A stretch of DNA of 64,000 bases from Pacificoceanicola sp049803835 (GTDB lineage: Bacteria; Pseudomonadota; Alphaproteobacteria; Rhodobacterales; Rhodobacteraceae). The position numbers were made by a program, and so were the translations under genes. The first letter of the stretch is position 1; each line of letters begins with the position of its first letter. Of this stretch, positions 6,709 to 16,235 are shown one piece after another. The DNA lies in contig NZ_JBNAGK010000018.1 in NCBI RefSeq assembly GCF_049803835.1, positions 1 to 64,000 of the forward strand, read 5' to 3'. The notes below the pieces were generated by a model. It had not been told where the DNA came from. It ran no database searches and saw nothing but the letters and a program-made list of their open reading frames with translations.

Positions 6709-8745
6709 TCAGCCCCGGCGTCGACGCCGCCCGCCGCCTTCACCCCCGCCGGTATTGAAGCTGACGTCCGGCAAGGTCGCGATAGAGTGCAGTTCCGGGA
6801 AGGGATCGGTGGCGTGCGGGATCGCATTGGCGTTGACGAAGTGCTCCTGGAAGCGCGGTTCGATGGCGGTTTCGACCTTGGTGATCTCGCGCACGACCCG
6901 CTCGATTTCGCGTCGGGCGCCGACGTTGCACAGCGCGATGCGCGCGCCGGTTCCGGCGGCATTTCCGGCACTGGTGACCTTGTCCAGCGGCACGTCGGGG
7001 ATCATGCCGAGCACCATGGCGTGCAGGGGCGAGATATGCGCGCCGAACGCGCCCGCTAGCACCACGCGGTCGACCTTGTCCACACCGCGCTCGTCCATCA
7101 ACAGGCGGGCCCCGGCGTAAAGCGCAGACTTGGCCAATTGTATCGCGCGGATGTCGCCTTGGGTGACGGTGATGCGCGGGCCGCCTTCAGCGGTGCCGTC
7201 GTGAATCAGGTAGGCGTGGGTGCGTCCCTCGGGAGTGCAGCGTTCCGTGCCGGTCTGTTCGGCGGAGCCAATCAGCCCCTTGGGATCCAGAAGCCCGGCG
7301 AGACGCATTTCCGCCACGGCCTCGATGATGCCAGAGCCGCAAATGCCGGTGATGCCGGTTTGCGCAGTTTCTTCCCAAAATCCGTCTTCATCTGACCACT
7401 TGTCGCAGCCGATGACCCGGAATCGTGCATCTTTTGACACGGGATCAATGCGGATCGCTTCGATTGCCCCCGGTGCGGCGCGTTGACCAGAGCTGATCTG
7501 GGCGCCCTCGAACGCCGGTCCGGTGGGCGAAGAGCAGGCCAGAACGCGGGTCTTGTCGCCGAGCAGGATCTCCGCGTTGGTGCCCACATCGACGATCAGC
7601 GCGAGGTCCTCGCTCTTGCCAGGTTCTTCCGACAGGGCCACGGCGGCGGCGTCGGCACCCACGTGCCCGGCGATGCAGGGCAGGACGTAGACCTGGGCCG
7701 AAGCGGGCAGGGCCGCGAGGTCTAGGTTCGCCGCGTTCATCGCCACCGCGTTGGATGTGGCCAGCGCAAATGGCGCTTGCCCCAGTTCCACCGGGTCGAT
7801 GCCGAGCAGCAGGTGATGCATGACCGGGTTGCAGACAAACACCGCTTCGACGATGAGCGACGGATCGATCTCCGCGTCCTTCGCGATTTCCACCGCCAGA
7901 GTGTTCAGCGCCTCGCGCACGGCTCGCGTCATTTCCAGATCGCCGCCGGGGTTCATCATGGCATAGCTGACCCGGCTCATCAGGTCCTCGCCGAAGCGGA
8001 TCTGCGGGTTCATGATGCCCGAGGAGGCGGTGACCTCGCCTGTTTCAAGGTTCGTCAGATGTGCCGCGATGGTGGTGGAGCCGAGGTCGATGGCGAGGCC
8101 AAAGAGGCCTCCCTCATGCAGCCCCGGCCAGAGCGCGGTGATGCGGGGCGGGCGGTCGTCGCCTTTCCAGAGGGCCACGGTAACGCTCCAATTGCCCTTG
8201 CGCAGGACTGGCTGAAGCCTGCGCAAGATCGGGAAATCTGCCGTCACGTCGTCGATATCCCATTGCGATTTCAAGGCCTTGCGCAGCCGTTCGAGATCGC
8301 CGGTCGGCTCGTGCATGTCCGGTTCCTGCACCTCGACATAATAGAGCCGCGTCGCCGGGTCCATCTCGATGACCCGGGCGGAGGCCGCCTTGCGGACAAC
8401 CTGCCGATGCACCTGGCTTTCGGGTGGCACGTCGATGACCACGTCGCCTTGCACGGTGGCCTGACACCCCAGACGGCGACCCGCCTTCAACCCGCGCTTG
8501 TCCTGGTAGCGTTGCTCGACGCTGTTCCATTCGGACAATGCCGTGTCGGAAACGGTCACGCCATGTTTGGGGAAATCGCCGAACGCCGGCGTGATCTGGC
8601 ACTTCGAGCAGATGCCGCGCCCGCCGCAGACGCTGTCCAGGTCGACGCCAAGCTGCCGTGCGGCGGTCAGCACCGGCGTGCCGAGCGGAAAGCGCCCGCG
8701 TTTTCCGGACGGGGTGAATATGACGAGGGGGTCTTTTGCAGTCAT
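6709..8745 (-). CDS. RACo-like corrinoid-protein activator (2Fe-2S plus ASKHA, DUF4445)
   Basis: A 678-residue protein. The N terminus is a plant-type 2Fe-2S ferredoxin domain (CGGRGICSKC, with a later Cys in RRLGCQATV). A middle domain is followed by a large ASKHA ATPase-type domain (DUF4445: GLAIDLGSTTIAAHL, VDVGTNAEILLG, AGAFGAHISPLHA). This is the architecture of reductive activators of corrinoid proteins, which re-reduce inactive Co(II) for methyl transfer, for example from methylamines or glycine betaine. The start at 8745 is chosen because the upstream frame is Arg/His rich and lies in the divergent promoter. No corrinoid protein or methyltransferase is in this window. The C terminus is an unusual Gly/Arg tail (GGGEGGGRRRRRG). 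Function in this host is inferred from architecture. Confidence 0.88.
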   Translation of the reverse strand: MTAKDPLVIFTPSGKRGRFPLGTPVLTAARQLGVDLDSVCGGRGICSKCQITPAFGDFPKHGVTVSDTALSEWNSVEQRYQDKRGLKAGRRLGCQATVQGDVVIDVPPESQVHRQVVRKAASARVIEMDPATRLYYVEVQEPDMHEPTGDLERLRKALKSQWDIDDVTADFPILRRLQPVLRKGNWSVTVALWKGDDRPPRITALWPGLHEGGLFGLAIDLGSTTIAAHLTNLETGEVTASSGIMNPQIRFGEDLMSRVSYAMMNPGGDLEMTRAVREALNTLAVEIAKDAEIDPSLIVEAVFVCNPVMHHLLLGIDPVELGQAPFALATSNAVAMNAANLDLAALPASAQVYVLPCIAGHVGADAAAVALSEEPGKSEDLALIVDVGTNAEILLGDKTRVLACSSPTGPAFEGAQISSGQRAAPGAIEAIRIDPVSKDARFRVIGCDKWSDEDGFWEETAQTGITGICGSGIIEAVAEMRLAGLLDPKGLIGSAEQTGTERCTPEGRTHAYLIHDGTAEGGPRITVTQGDIRAIQLAKSALYAGARLLMDERGVDKVDRVVLAGAFGAHISPLHAMVLGMIPDVPLDKVTSAGNAAGTGARIALCNVGARREIERVVREITKVETAIEPRFQEHFVNANAIPHATDPFPELHSIATLPDVSFNTGGGEGGGRRRRRG

Positions 8746-8914
8746 GTCATGTCTCGCGCGTTTGGCCGGACCATAGCCAAGGGCGCGGGAATGGGAAGTG
8801 CGCACGCGTCATATCGCGGCCAAATCGCGCCATCCGTGCCGGAAATCCTTCTTAACCACGCCTTATTCATCCCGGAGGATACTGAAAACGCTGGCAACAC
8901 GCAGGAGCGGAGCG

Positions 8915-10123
8915 ATGAGCGAAGCGCTGACATTCATTCTCGAAAACGCAGGCAGCGTGGCGCGCTATGCGGTGTTGATCGTGGCGGGGCCTTTCCTGTT
9001 CAGGCTGGGGCGGGCTTTTCTCAGCGGTTTCTGGCGGTCATACACGGACGGGGCGCTGGCCAAAAAGGGCCGTGCGGCCTTCGATATTCCGACGCGCGAC
9101 GTTCCGGAAGACAGCGCGGCCTCCCTGCGCATCGACCAGATGTTGGAGGACGCGTGGGACGCGCGGGACTGGGTGCGCCTCGGCAAGACCTTGCGCGAGA
9201 TCGAGCGGGAGCCGTTCGATGTGGGCTATGGCATCAAGGCGCATGATTATGCCGCCGATCACCTCATCGAGCCTTTGCTTGACGCAGGGGCAGACCTGCC
9301 GGATGTGCCGATGGCGGAGGATTTCGGGAAAGTCGACGCGGAACTCGAAAAGATCCGCACGATCGCTATCACCAACCCGCATGTGCCGATGCTGACGGTG
9401 CTCCTGTGCCATGCGCTGACCCGCGCGGCGTGGATCGCACACGGGCAATTCTACGGCCGGACGCAGACGGAGGACGGCATGGCGCGGTTCTACCAGTGGA
9501 GCGCGGAGGCGGAAGGGCTGATCCTCGACACCGGGCGCGACCCAACACAATCGCCGCTGCTGGCGCAGGCGTGGTATCACTGCGCGCTGGCACATGACTT
9601 TGAGGAGGCTGGGCGTGAATTGCGGCGGCGATGGGAGGGCGTGTTGAAGGCCGATCCGGCCAATCTGGCGCTCTGGGAGGAACACGCGCACCACATGCTG
9701 CCGGGCTGGTACGGCTCGGAAGAGGAGGTGGGCGCGGTGGCGGACCGGGCGGTGCGGATGACGGAGCAGGATTACGGCAGCGCGATTTACGCGCGGATCA
9801 TGCTTTCGGTCTGGCCCTGTATCTCGCTGCTGGACGTGCCGGGCTACACGGGCGAGCGGTTCGATCAGGCGATGGACGAGGACATCCGGCACGCGGGTGG
9901 CCAGCCGCAAGCGAATTTCTACGCCATGTGGTTCTGGCGCAATGGCCCGCGCAGCGACACCGTACGGATTTTCCGCGAGCATCTGGACGAGGTCTATCTC
10001 GACATGTGGCCCGAAGGCGCACCGCGCGACGCGCTTTATGCGGCCTTTGGAATGGCCTTCGGCGGCAAGGCTTCCGGGCGCGGCGGTGAGGCGATCGACG
10101 CAGGGGATGCGGTCGCCGCTTGA
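8915..10123 (+). CDS. Hypothetical protein with N-terminal membrane helix and helical repeats
   Basis: A 402-residue protein that I do not recognise. A single hydrophobic helix (about residues 13-31) is followed by an acidic, mostly helical region rich in Trp, Ala and Glu, with sections that look like TPR-type helical repeats (for example SPLLAQAWYHCALAHDFEEAG and PANLALWEEHAHHMLPGW). This suggests an anchored scaffold. The ATG at 8915 has GGAG 9 bases upstream; upstream frame extensions overlap the divergent activator's promoter. It ends with an Ala/Gly-rich tail. It is divergent from the corrinoid activator and convergent with a CoA-transferase, so context gives little help. Confidence 0.7.
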   Translation: MSEALTFILENAGSVARYAVLIVAGPFLFRLGRAFLSGFWRSYTDGALAKKGRAAFDIPTRDVPEDSAASLRIDQMLEDAWDARDWVRLGKTLREIEREPFDVGYGIKAHDYAADHLIEPLLDAGADLPDVPMAEDFGKVDAELEKIRTIAITNPHVPMLTVLLCHALTRAAWIAHGQFYGRTQTEDGMARFYQWSAEAEGLILDTGRDPTQSPLLAQAWYHCALAHDFEEAGRELRRRWEGVLKADPANLALWEEHAHHMLPGWYGSEEEVGAVADRAVRMTEQDYGSAIYARIMLSVWPCISLLDVPGYTGERFDQAMDEDIRHAGGQPQANFYAMWFWRNGPRSDTVRIFREHLDEVYLDMWPEGAPRDALYAAFGMAFGGKASGRGGEAIDAGDAVAA

Positions 10124-10182
10124 GGTTGCCCAAGGACGGTGGCCGGCTTCGTCGGAGTGACAGCCGCCGGGTCACAGCCCGG

Positions 10183-11331
10183 TCATTCCTTGCCAAGCCA
10201 TCGCAGGATTTCACCCCGGTTGCCGTCGAGGTCGGGCGCCGGGCCACGGGTGGTCGGGTCCGGGGCGTCGGACAGCTTGATCGGGTTGCCCGCCGCCTTG
10301 TAGGCCGCGCGTCCGTTCTTGTCCAGGATGTCCACCACCATGTTCCGCGCCAGGATCTGCGGGTCCTTCATCACCTGGTCGACGGTCTGGATCGGCCCCG
10401 TCGGGATACCCGCTGCGGTCAGTTTCGCGATCCAGTGGGCGCGGGTGTTGTCAATGGTCACCGCCTCGATCAGCCGTTTCAGCAGACGGGCATTCTTGCA
10501 CCGCTCCGGGTTGGTGGCAAAGCGCTCATCGCCGATCAGCGGCAGGTTCAGCGCCACGCAGAGCTTTTCGAACAGCTTGTCATTGCCCGCAGCAATGACG
10601 AAGAGCCCGTCCGAGGCGTGGAAGGTCTCGAACGGCGTGATCGACGGATGCCGGGCACCGGAGGGCAGCGGGGCCTTCCCGGTCACCGTGGTGATGGCCA
10701 CCGCGTGTTCGAGGATGGCCAACTGGCTGTCCAGCATCGCCACGTCCACCTTGCGTCCCCTGCCGGTCTTTTCCCGGTCGTAAAGCGCCGCCAGGACCCC
10801 CTGCGCGAGGAACATCCCCGCCACGATGTCGCCGATGGAGGCGCCCACGCGCACCGGGTCGCGGCCTTTTTCGCCGGTGATGCTCATCACGCCCCCCCGG
10901 GCCTGAACGACCATGTCATAGGCCGGGCGTTTGGCGTCCGGGCCGGTGTGGCCGAACCCGGAGACCGCGCCGTAGATCAGCCGGGGAAAACGCCCGTGCA
11001 GGTCTTCCCAGCCATAGCCCATGCGCTCCATCACCCCGGGGCGGTAGTTCTCTAGGATCACGTCGGACCGCGCCAGCAGCACCTCGAAGATGCCGCGATC
11101 CTCCTCGTTCTTCAGGTCCAGTGCGATGCTCTTCTTGCCGTGGTTGATGGCGGCGAAATAGGCGCTCTTGCCGTCCTTGAACGGCGGGAAGGCGCGGGTG
11201 TCGTCGCCGCCACCCGGGCGCTCGACCTTGATCACCTTCGCGCCCATGTCCGCGAGAGTCATGGAGCAATAGGGCCCGGCCAGCACATGGGTCAGGTCAA
11301 GAACGGTCAATCCGGCGAGGGGCAGGGCCAT
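10183..11331 (-). CDS. CaiB/BaiF family CoA-transferase
   Basis: A 382-residue class III CoA-transferase, which moves CoA between carboxylic acids. It starts MALPLAGLTVLDLTHVLAGP, the family N terminus, followed by MGAKVIKVERPGGGDD and the conserved NHGKKSIALDLK. The catalytic aspartate is probably in the AYDMVVQARGG segment, the region where the nucleophile of formyl-CoA transferase lies. Later, VDVAMLDSQLAILEHA is typical. The length is normal. The upstream frame to 11424 is rejected because AGGAA lies 8 bases before the ATG at 11331. No paired acyl-CoA dehydrogenase or hydratase is adjacent, so the substrate cannot be read from context. Confidence 0.92.
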   Translation of the reverse strand: MALPLAGLTVLDLTHVLAGPYCSMTLADMGAKVIKVERPGGGDDTRAFPPFKDGKSAYFAAINHGKKSIALDLKNEEDRGIFEVLLARSDVILENYRPGVMERMGYGWEDLHGRFPRLIYGAVSGFGHTGPDAKRPAYDMVVQARGGVMSITGEKGRDPVRVGASIGDIVAGMFLAQGVLAALYDREKTGRGRKVDVAMLDSQLAILEHAVAITTVTGKAPLPSGARHPSITPFETFHASDGLFVIAAGNDKLFEKLCVALNLPLIGDERFATNPERCKNARLLKRLIEAVTIDNTRAHWIAKLTAAGIPTGPIQTVDQVMKDPQILARNMVVDILDKNGRAAYKAAGNPIKLSDAPDPTTRGPAPDLDGNRGEILRWLGKE

Positions 11332-11439
11332 GGCGTGATTCCTGTTTGTCTTGTCTTGCTGCTCGCTGCCAGAAGACAGTGACGCGGGCGTGACGACAAG
11401 GGGAACCGGCGCACTCGGCGGCAATTTGCGGCAGGCTGC

Positions 11440-12234
11440 TCAGCCGCTGACCGCTCTGCGTCGCAGAGCCGCGAGCGCTCCGAACGCCATCACCAGCATG
11501 GGCAGGGACGCGGGCAGGGGAACCGGGGCGACGACGCTGTTCAGGACATTGTTCAGGAAAGTCATCGCAGAGGCGTTCGGGGTGCTGCCCCAGACCGGGT
11601 TTTCGTCGCTGAAGAAAACCACGTACCCCTGTCCGTATTGCGCGCCGAGCACCGCGCCGCGCCCGGCGACGGTGGCGAAGACATCAATGCTGAGCGGCTG
11701 GTTGTTCAGATCGCGGTGCGCCATGTTCCAGGTGAGATAGGAGCTGCTGGACGCGCCGAGCAGGCTACTTGGGGCCACACCGGCAAGGAAAGGATGCGCG
11801 ATGCCGGTCCAGTTGCCGCCGGAGTAGAATTGCGAAATGTAGTTGAAGCCGAACAGGCCGGACCAGCGGTTCAGGTCCGTCGCATAATTGCCATTGCCGC
11901 CGAACTGTACATAGATGCCACCGTCGCTGACCCACTGGCGCAGGTCCGGCACCTCGCTGCCCTGCGGGTAGGTTCGGCTCACGGGCGCCCCGGCCCGACC
12001 GTGCATGAAGACATCTATGCTGTCGAGATAGGCTGGCGTGAGGTCCCGCGCGGCGCTGGCGAAGTCATGCCCCTGACTTTGCAGGCCGGCGACCATGCCG
12101 GAATAATCGCCGCCGAGGATGGCATCGCCGTAAAGTCGGTAGCCGTCGAGCGAGCCGACGGTCGCAGCGTCCAGATCGGTTGAAGAGAGTGCGCCGACCA
12201 GCAGCGCGGCGGACAGGAGCCGTTTCAAATTCAT
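11440..12234 (-). CDS. VPLPA-CTERM sorted exported protein
   Basis: A 264-residue exported protein with an N-terminal signal peptide (MNLKRLLSAALLVGALSSTDLDA). The body contains a glutamine-amidotransferase-like beta pattern (VDVFMHGR-type, SDGGIYVQFGGNGNY, GAQYGQGYVVFFSDENPVWG). The C terminus is a sorting tail: VPLPASLPMLVMAFGALAAL, then RRRA. That is the VPLPA-CTERM variant of PEP-CTERM signals, recognised by an exosortase, so the protein is probably processed at the inner membrane and released or anchored on the surface. No exosortase is in this window. The molecular role is unknown. Confidence 0.82.
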   Translation of the reverse strand: MNLKRLLSAALLVGALSSTDLDAATVGSLDGYRLYGDAILGGDYSGMVAGLQSQGHDFASAARDLTPAYLDSIDVFMHGRAGAPVSRTYPQGSEVPDLRQWVSDGGIYVQFGGNGNYATDLNRWSGLFGFNYISQFYSGGNWTGIAHPFLAGVAPSSLLGASSSSYLTWNMAHRDLNNQPLSIDVFATVAGRGAVLGAQYGQGYVVFFSDENPVWGSTPNASAMTFLNNVLNSVVAPVPLPASLPMLVMAFGALAALRRRAVSG

Positions 12235-12291
12235 GCGAATAACCCGGTACGTATCAATTGCGGCACTTATAGTCGCAATTGATACATCGGG

Positions 12292-13260
12292 TCAAACTCC
12301 CGAAGCAGCGCGCCGCGCGTGGAACACAAATCCAAGCAGGTTCATCAGGAGTTGCGCCGCAAGGATGCTGGTCGAGCCGGTGGGGTCGTAGTCCGGGGCC
12401 ACCTCCACAAGGTCGATCCCGACGATCTCGCGGCCCTGCACGGCTTGTTGCAGCAACTCCAGCACCTCGTAGTAGAGAAATCCGCCATGGCTCGGCGTTC
12501 CGGTGCCGGGAGCTATCGACGGACAGAAGGCGTCGATGTCGATGGTGATATAGAGCGGCACGCCCTGCGGGATGCGCGCGGCGGTCTCGGGAATGCCCAG
12601 CCTGCGCACCTGCCGGACCGAAAGGATGTCGGAACCCATGCCCCGCGCTGCCTCGTAGCCCTCCTTCGCTGTGCTCGACACGTTGCGGATACCAACCTGC
12701 GTCAGGCCGCTGACCCAGGGCTTCTCCGCCGCCCGCCGCATCGGGTTGCCATGGCCGCGCGTCACCCCGTGGCGCTCGTCGACGAAATCGAGGTGGGCGT
12801 CGATCTGGAGGATGTGGAAGGGGGTACGCCCTTCATAGGCCTCGATGCAGGGGATGTTCACCGAGTGATCCCCGCCGATCACCACCGGCAGGGCCCCGGC
12901 CCTGAGAGCCGCCTCGACCCCGGCGCGGATGTTCGCGTGGCTCCGGAGCGTGTCCGTATGCACGATATCCGCGTCGCCCATGTCGACGATGCGCACCTCC
13001 TCGCCAAGGTAAGTGACATCGTCCTCGTGGTCATACGCCCCCGCATGACCGAAGGAGAACAGCGTGGACGCCTCCCGCACCCCGCGCGGCCCGAACCGCG
13101 CCCCGGCCCGCCACTGGGTGCCCGCATCGAAGGGCGCCCCGAGCACCGCGACGTCCGCGTCAAGGGTTTCCCAATCCGCCACGTAGGGCTTCTTCGCAAA
13201 GGTGCAGATCCCTGTGAAGGGCAGGTTCAGCCGCCCCGTGTCATACCCGTGCATGGCCAT
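12292..13260 (-). CDS. speB: Agmatinase (ureohydrolase family)
   Basis: A 322-residue ureohydrolase. Metal ligands are visible in VIGGDHSVNIP, LQIDAHLDFVDE and ITIDIDAFCPSIAPGTG. The APGTGTPSHGGFLYYE loop is the agmatinase/guanidinobutyrase signature and distinguishes it from the arginase at 3964. It would hydrolyse agmatine to putrescine and urea, or a related guanidino acid; the exact substrate needs testing. Two N-terminal ATGs exist (13260 and 13254). It is a single gene, divergent from the DM13 protein across about 130 bp. Confidence 0.88.
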   Translation of the reverse strand: MAMHGYDTGRLNLPFTGICTFAKKPYVADWETLDADVAVLGAPFDAGTQWRAGARFGPRGVREASTLFSFGHAGAYDHEDDVTYLGEEVRIVDMGDADIVHTDTLRSHANIRAGVEAALRAGALPVVIGGDHSVNIPCIEAYEGRTPFHILQIDAHLDFVDERHGVTRGHGNPMRRAAEKPWVSGLTQVGIRNVSSTAKEGYEAARGMGSDILSVRQVRRLGIPETAARIPQGVPLYITIDIDAFCPSIAPGTGTPSHGGFLYYEVLELLQQAVQGREIVGIDLVEVAPDYDPTGSTSILAAQLLMNLLGFVFHARRAASGV

Positions 13261-13388
13261 CGCTCCTGTCAGATGTCTGTGCGCAGAGTGTGCCGGGGAT
13301 CGGGCGGAGGCAACGGCAAAACCCTTTGGTGCACCGCCGGTTTCATGGCATGTCTGGGTTCGGGTCGGAAAGCCCCGGGGAGAAAGCC

Positions 13389-13856
13389 ATGCGCCTGCTG
13401 TTTTTCATTGTGTCCCACGCGGTCATGCTTGGCCTCGGCTTTGCGCTCGGGGTGTATGTCCTGCCCATCCTGACGGCACCGGACTCGCCCGATGCGGCCA
13501 TGCTCGAAGAGAAGGCGCGGGGCGCAGCCTATCAGGCCACGCTGACCCGCGACCTCAAGGGCAGCGATTTCCTGCATTGGGGCGAGGGCACGATCAGCCT
13601 GACCGAAACGGAAATCGTGCATGAGGGCGCACTGGCACCGGGGCCGGATTACAAGCTCTACCTCGTCCCCGAATTCGTGGAGGACGAAGCCGGTTTCGAA
13701 CGCGTGAAGGCGCAGGCGCTGCGGATCGGCGATGTCAGGACCTTCTCCGGCTTCGTTCTGGAGATCCCCGACGGCGTGGACCTGACGCAATACACCACCG
13801 TCCTGATCTGGTGCGAGGCCTTTGGCGAGTTCATCACCGCCGGGACCTATCGCTAG
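13389..13856 (+). CDS. DM13-domain membrane-anchored protein
   Basis: A 155-residue protein with an uncleaved N-terminal membrane helix (MRLLFFIVSHAVMLGLGFAL) and a periplasmic DM13 domain (about 50-155). It has the typical GSDFLHWGEGTISLT, PDYKLYLVPEFV and TTVLIWCEAFGEFITAGTY segments. The single conserved Cys of DM13 domains is the one in IWCEAF. DM13 domains are proposed to take part in redox or electron transfer. The ATG at 13389 follows GGGGAGAAAGCC; the earlier frame start lacks a good site. It precedes guaB by about 115 bp in the same direction but is probably unrelated in function. Confidence 0.85.
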   Translation: MRLLFFIVSHAVMLGLGFALGVYVLPILTAPDSPDAAMLEEKARGAAYQATLTRDLKGSDFLHWGEGTISLTETEIVHEGALAPGPDYKLYLVPEFVEDEAGFERVKAQALRIGDVRTFSGFVLEIPDGVDLTQYTTVLIWCEAFGEFITAGTYR

Positions 13857-13972
13857 GCCGGCCTGCGACAATCGCGAGAGCGGCACCGGATCGCGGCTTT
13901 CAGCCCTTTCCCCTCCCGATGATCCATGCAATAGGGACGTGCCAACCGATCCCCTCCCAAGGAGCCGACCCC

Positions 13973-15421
13973 ATGGAGATTCGCGAGGCCCTGACCTTCG
14001 ATGATGTTCTGCTTGTTCCCGGTGCGTCCGAGGTGCTGCCCAGCACCGCCGACACCCGCACCCGGGTGACGCGTTCGATTGATCTCAACATTCCGCTGCT
14101 GTCCTCCGCGATGGACACGGTGACCGAGGCCCGCATGGCCATCACCATGGCGCAGGCGGGCGGCATGGGGGTCATTCACAAGAACCTTTCCGCCGAGGAG
14201 CAGGCCCGGCAGGTGCGCCGGGTGAAGCGTTTTGAGAGCGGCATCGTCTACAACCCCGTGACCCTGACCCCGGACCAGACCCTGGCCGATGCCAAGGCGC
14301 TGACCGAGCGCTACGGCTTCACCGGCTTTCCGGTGGTGGACAAGGATCACAAGGTTGTCGGCATCGTCACCAACCGCGACATGCGCTTTGCCGAGCATGA
14401 CGAGACCCCGGTCAAGGCGATGATGACGCATCAGAACCTCGCCATCCTGCAGGAACCGGCCGACCGCCAACGAGCGATTGCCATGATGAAGGAACGCCGG
14501 ATCGAAAAGCTGCTCGTGGTCAACGCCAGCGGCAAACTGACCGGCCTCCTGACGCTGAAAGACACGGAAATGGCCGTGGTCAACCCGACCGCCTGCAAGG
14601 ACGAGCTGGGCCGTCTTCGGGTCGCGGCGGCGTCCTCCGTGGGGGACAGCGGCTTTGCCCGGACCGAGATGCTGATCGATTCCGGTGTGGACATCGTCGT
14701 CATCGACACCGCGCATGGCCATTCGCGCGGCGTGATCGAGGCAGTGACAAGGGCCAAGACGCTCTCAAACGGCGTGCAGATCATCGCAGGGAACGTGGCG
14801 ACGGCGGAGGCGACGCGGGCGCTGATCGACGCGGGCGCGGACGCGGTGAAGGTCGGCATCGGGCCGGGCTCGATCTGCACCACCCGCATGGTCGCCGGAG
14901 TCGGCGTGCCGCAGCTGACCGCCATCATGGACTGCGCCCAGGCAGCGGGAGACGTGCCGGTGATCGCCGACGGCGGCATCAAGTTCTCCGGTGACTTCGC
15001 CAAGGCCATCGCGGCGGGCGCCTCCTGCGCCATGGTCGGCTCGATGATCGCTGGCACCGACGAGAGCCCGGGTGAAGTCATTCTGTACCAGGGCCGCAGC
15101 TTCAAATCCTATCGTGGCATGGGCTCGCTCGGTGCCATGGCGCGGGGCTCCGCGGACCGCTATTTCCAGAAGGACGCGGCCTCCGACAAGCTGGTGCCGG
15201 AAGGGATCGAGGGTCAGGTGCCGTACAAGGGCTCGGCGGGCGCGGTGATCCACCAACTTGTCGGCGGCCTTCGTGCGGCCATGGGCTATACCGGCAATGC
15301 CACCATTGCGCAGATGCGGCAGGGGTGCCAGTTCGTGAAGATCACGGGGGCCGGGCTCAAGGAGAGCCACGTGCACGACGTGCAGATCACGCGCGAAAGC
15401 CCGAATTACCGGATCGGGTAA
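13973..15421 (+). CDS. guaB: IMP dehydrogenase
   Basis: A 482-residue enzyme of guanine nucleotide synthesis that oxidises IMP to XMP with NAD. It has a TIM barrel (FDDVLLVPGASEVLP at the start; catalytic Cys302 in GPGSICTTRMVAGVG) interrupted by two CBS domains (about 95-210; VVGIVTNRDMRF and LTGLLTLKDTEMA). The flap and the RGMGSLGAM segment are present, and the tail HDVQITRESPNYR matches the family. The ATG at 13973 follows AAGGAG 8 bases upstream; the long frame to 13811 is rejected. Very secure. Confidence 0.98.
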   Translation: MEIREALTFDDVLLVPGASEVLPSTADTRTRVTRSIDLNIPLLSSAMDTVTEARMAITMAQAGGMGVIHKNLSAEEQARQVRRVKRFESGIVYNPVTLTPDQTLADAKALTERYGFTGFPVVDKDHKVVGIVTNRDMRFAEHDETPVKAMMTHQNLAILQEPADRQRAIAMMKERRIEKLLVVNASGKLTGLLTLKDTEMAVVNPTACKDELGRLRVAAASSVGDSGFARTEMLIDSGVDIVVIDTAHGHSRGVIEAVTRAKTLSNGVQIIAGNVATAEATRALIDAGADAVKVGIGPGSICTTRMVAGVGVPQLTAIMDCAQAAGDVPVIADGGIKFSGDFAKAIAAGASCAMVGSMIAGTDESPGEVILYQGRSFKSYRGMGSLGAMARGSADRYFQKDAASDKLVPEGIEGQVPYKGSAGAVIHQLVGGLRAAMGYTGNATIAQMRQGCQFVKITGAGLKESHVHDVQITRESPNYRIG

Positions 15422-15670
15422 GGCAGCAGGCGCGCGGTTCGGCTGAAGCCGGCCGGACCCGCCGAAAGGTTCCGGCTTGCCGGCTGACATGGCCGGTCGG
15501 GCCGTTCGGCTGGAACTCACAGCAGGCCATGCCCTGTGGCAGTGCGGTCTCGCGGACGGACATCTCGCAGGGAGCCGCCAGGACAAGGGTTGCCCGGCCG
15601 GACTACTTGGAGGCGCGGCCCATGAACGAACGCCGGTTTCGCTCGATGTCCCGACCGCCGTTGCAAGGCG

Positions 15671-16015
15671 ATGGCCAAATGGGTGGTGCGTTACAGTGCC
15701 GCCAGCATTGACCTGACCTGTCGTGCGGTCAGCATCAGTGAGACGTGCCATCGGTGTCAGCCGACGCTTGGCGGTGAAAAAGAGCTGATCGCCGATTGGA
15801 ACCTTGCTTGGACGACGGCCAGTGGACATGGGTCCATGGTCCGTGCTTCCCGCACCCCGGGGAACGTGAAAGGCTTCGGTTGGAACCACAAGCGCGTTTG
15901 CCGATCTGTTGCGATTTGGAACGCGCCATGTGGCTTGAGCCGCGCAACCGGCGGCCTGGGGAGAAAACGCGCCTCTGACGGTTCGTGAAGACCCGAACGA
16001 AGTCCTGTCCATGCA
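15671..16015 (+). pseudogene. Degraded IS3-family transposase OrfB remnant
   Basis: The frame from 15671 reads MAKWVVRYSAASIDLTCRAV, then SISETCHRCQPTLGG, KELIADW and NVKGFGWNHKRVCR. These match, from memory, the N-terminal part of IS3-family OrfB proteins (CRAxxISETCYRY, then NVKGxxWNHKRVYRIY). Homology continues after a frame change near 15965 (TVREDPNEVLSMH resembles the PNEVWSMDF motif before the DDE domain) and is then lost. The catalytic DDE core is absent, so it is dead. The remaining intergenic sequence (15422-15670 and 16016-16235) shows no gene I can support and may be further decayed IS DNA. Confidence 0.72.
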
Positions 16016-16235
16016 TTGCCCGGAAGCAGAGACCAAGCATGAGCGAGTGGGATTTCATGCGCTGTTGGCCGGTCCTTCCGCACTTGGAATTGTCTGGATG
16101 ACGTCAAGCGCGAAGCTCTGGACATAAACGAAAAACCAAACAAGGAATACAGTGGAGCGCCCCGATGCATCAACTGAAGGGCGCTTGAATTCGACTGACG
16201 TGCCCCCGAAAAAAATGGCGGTATTGCCGAGTGAA

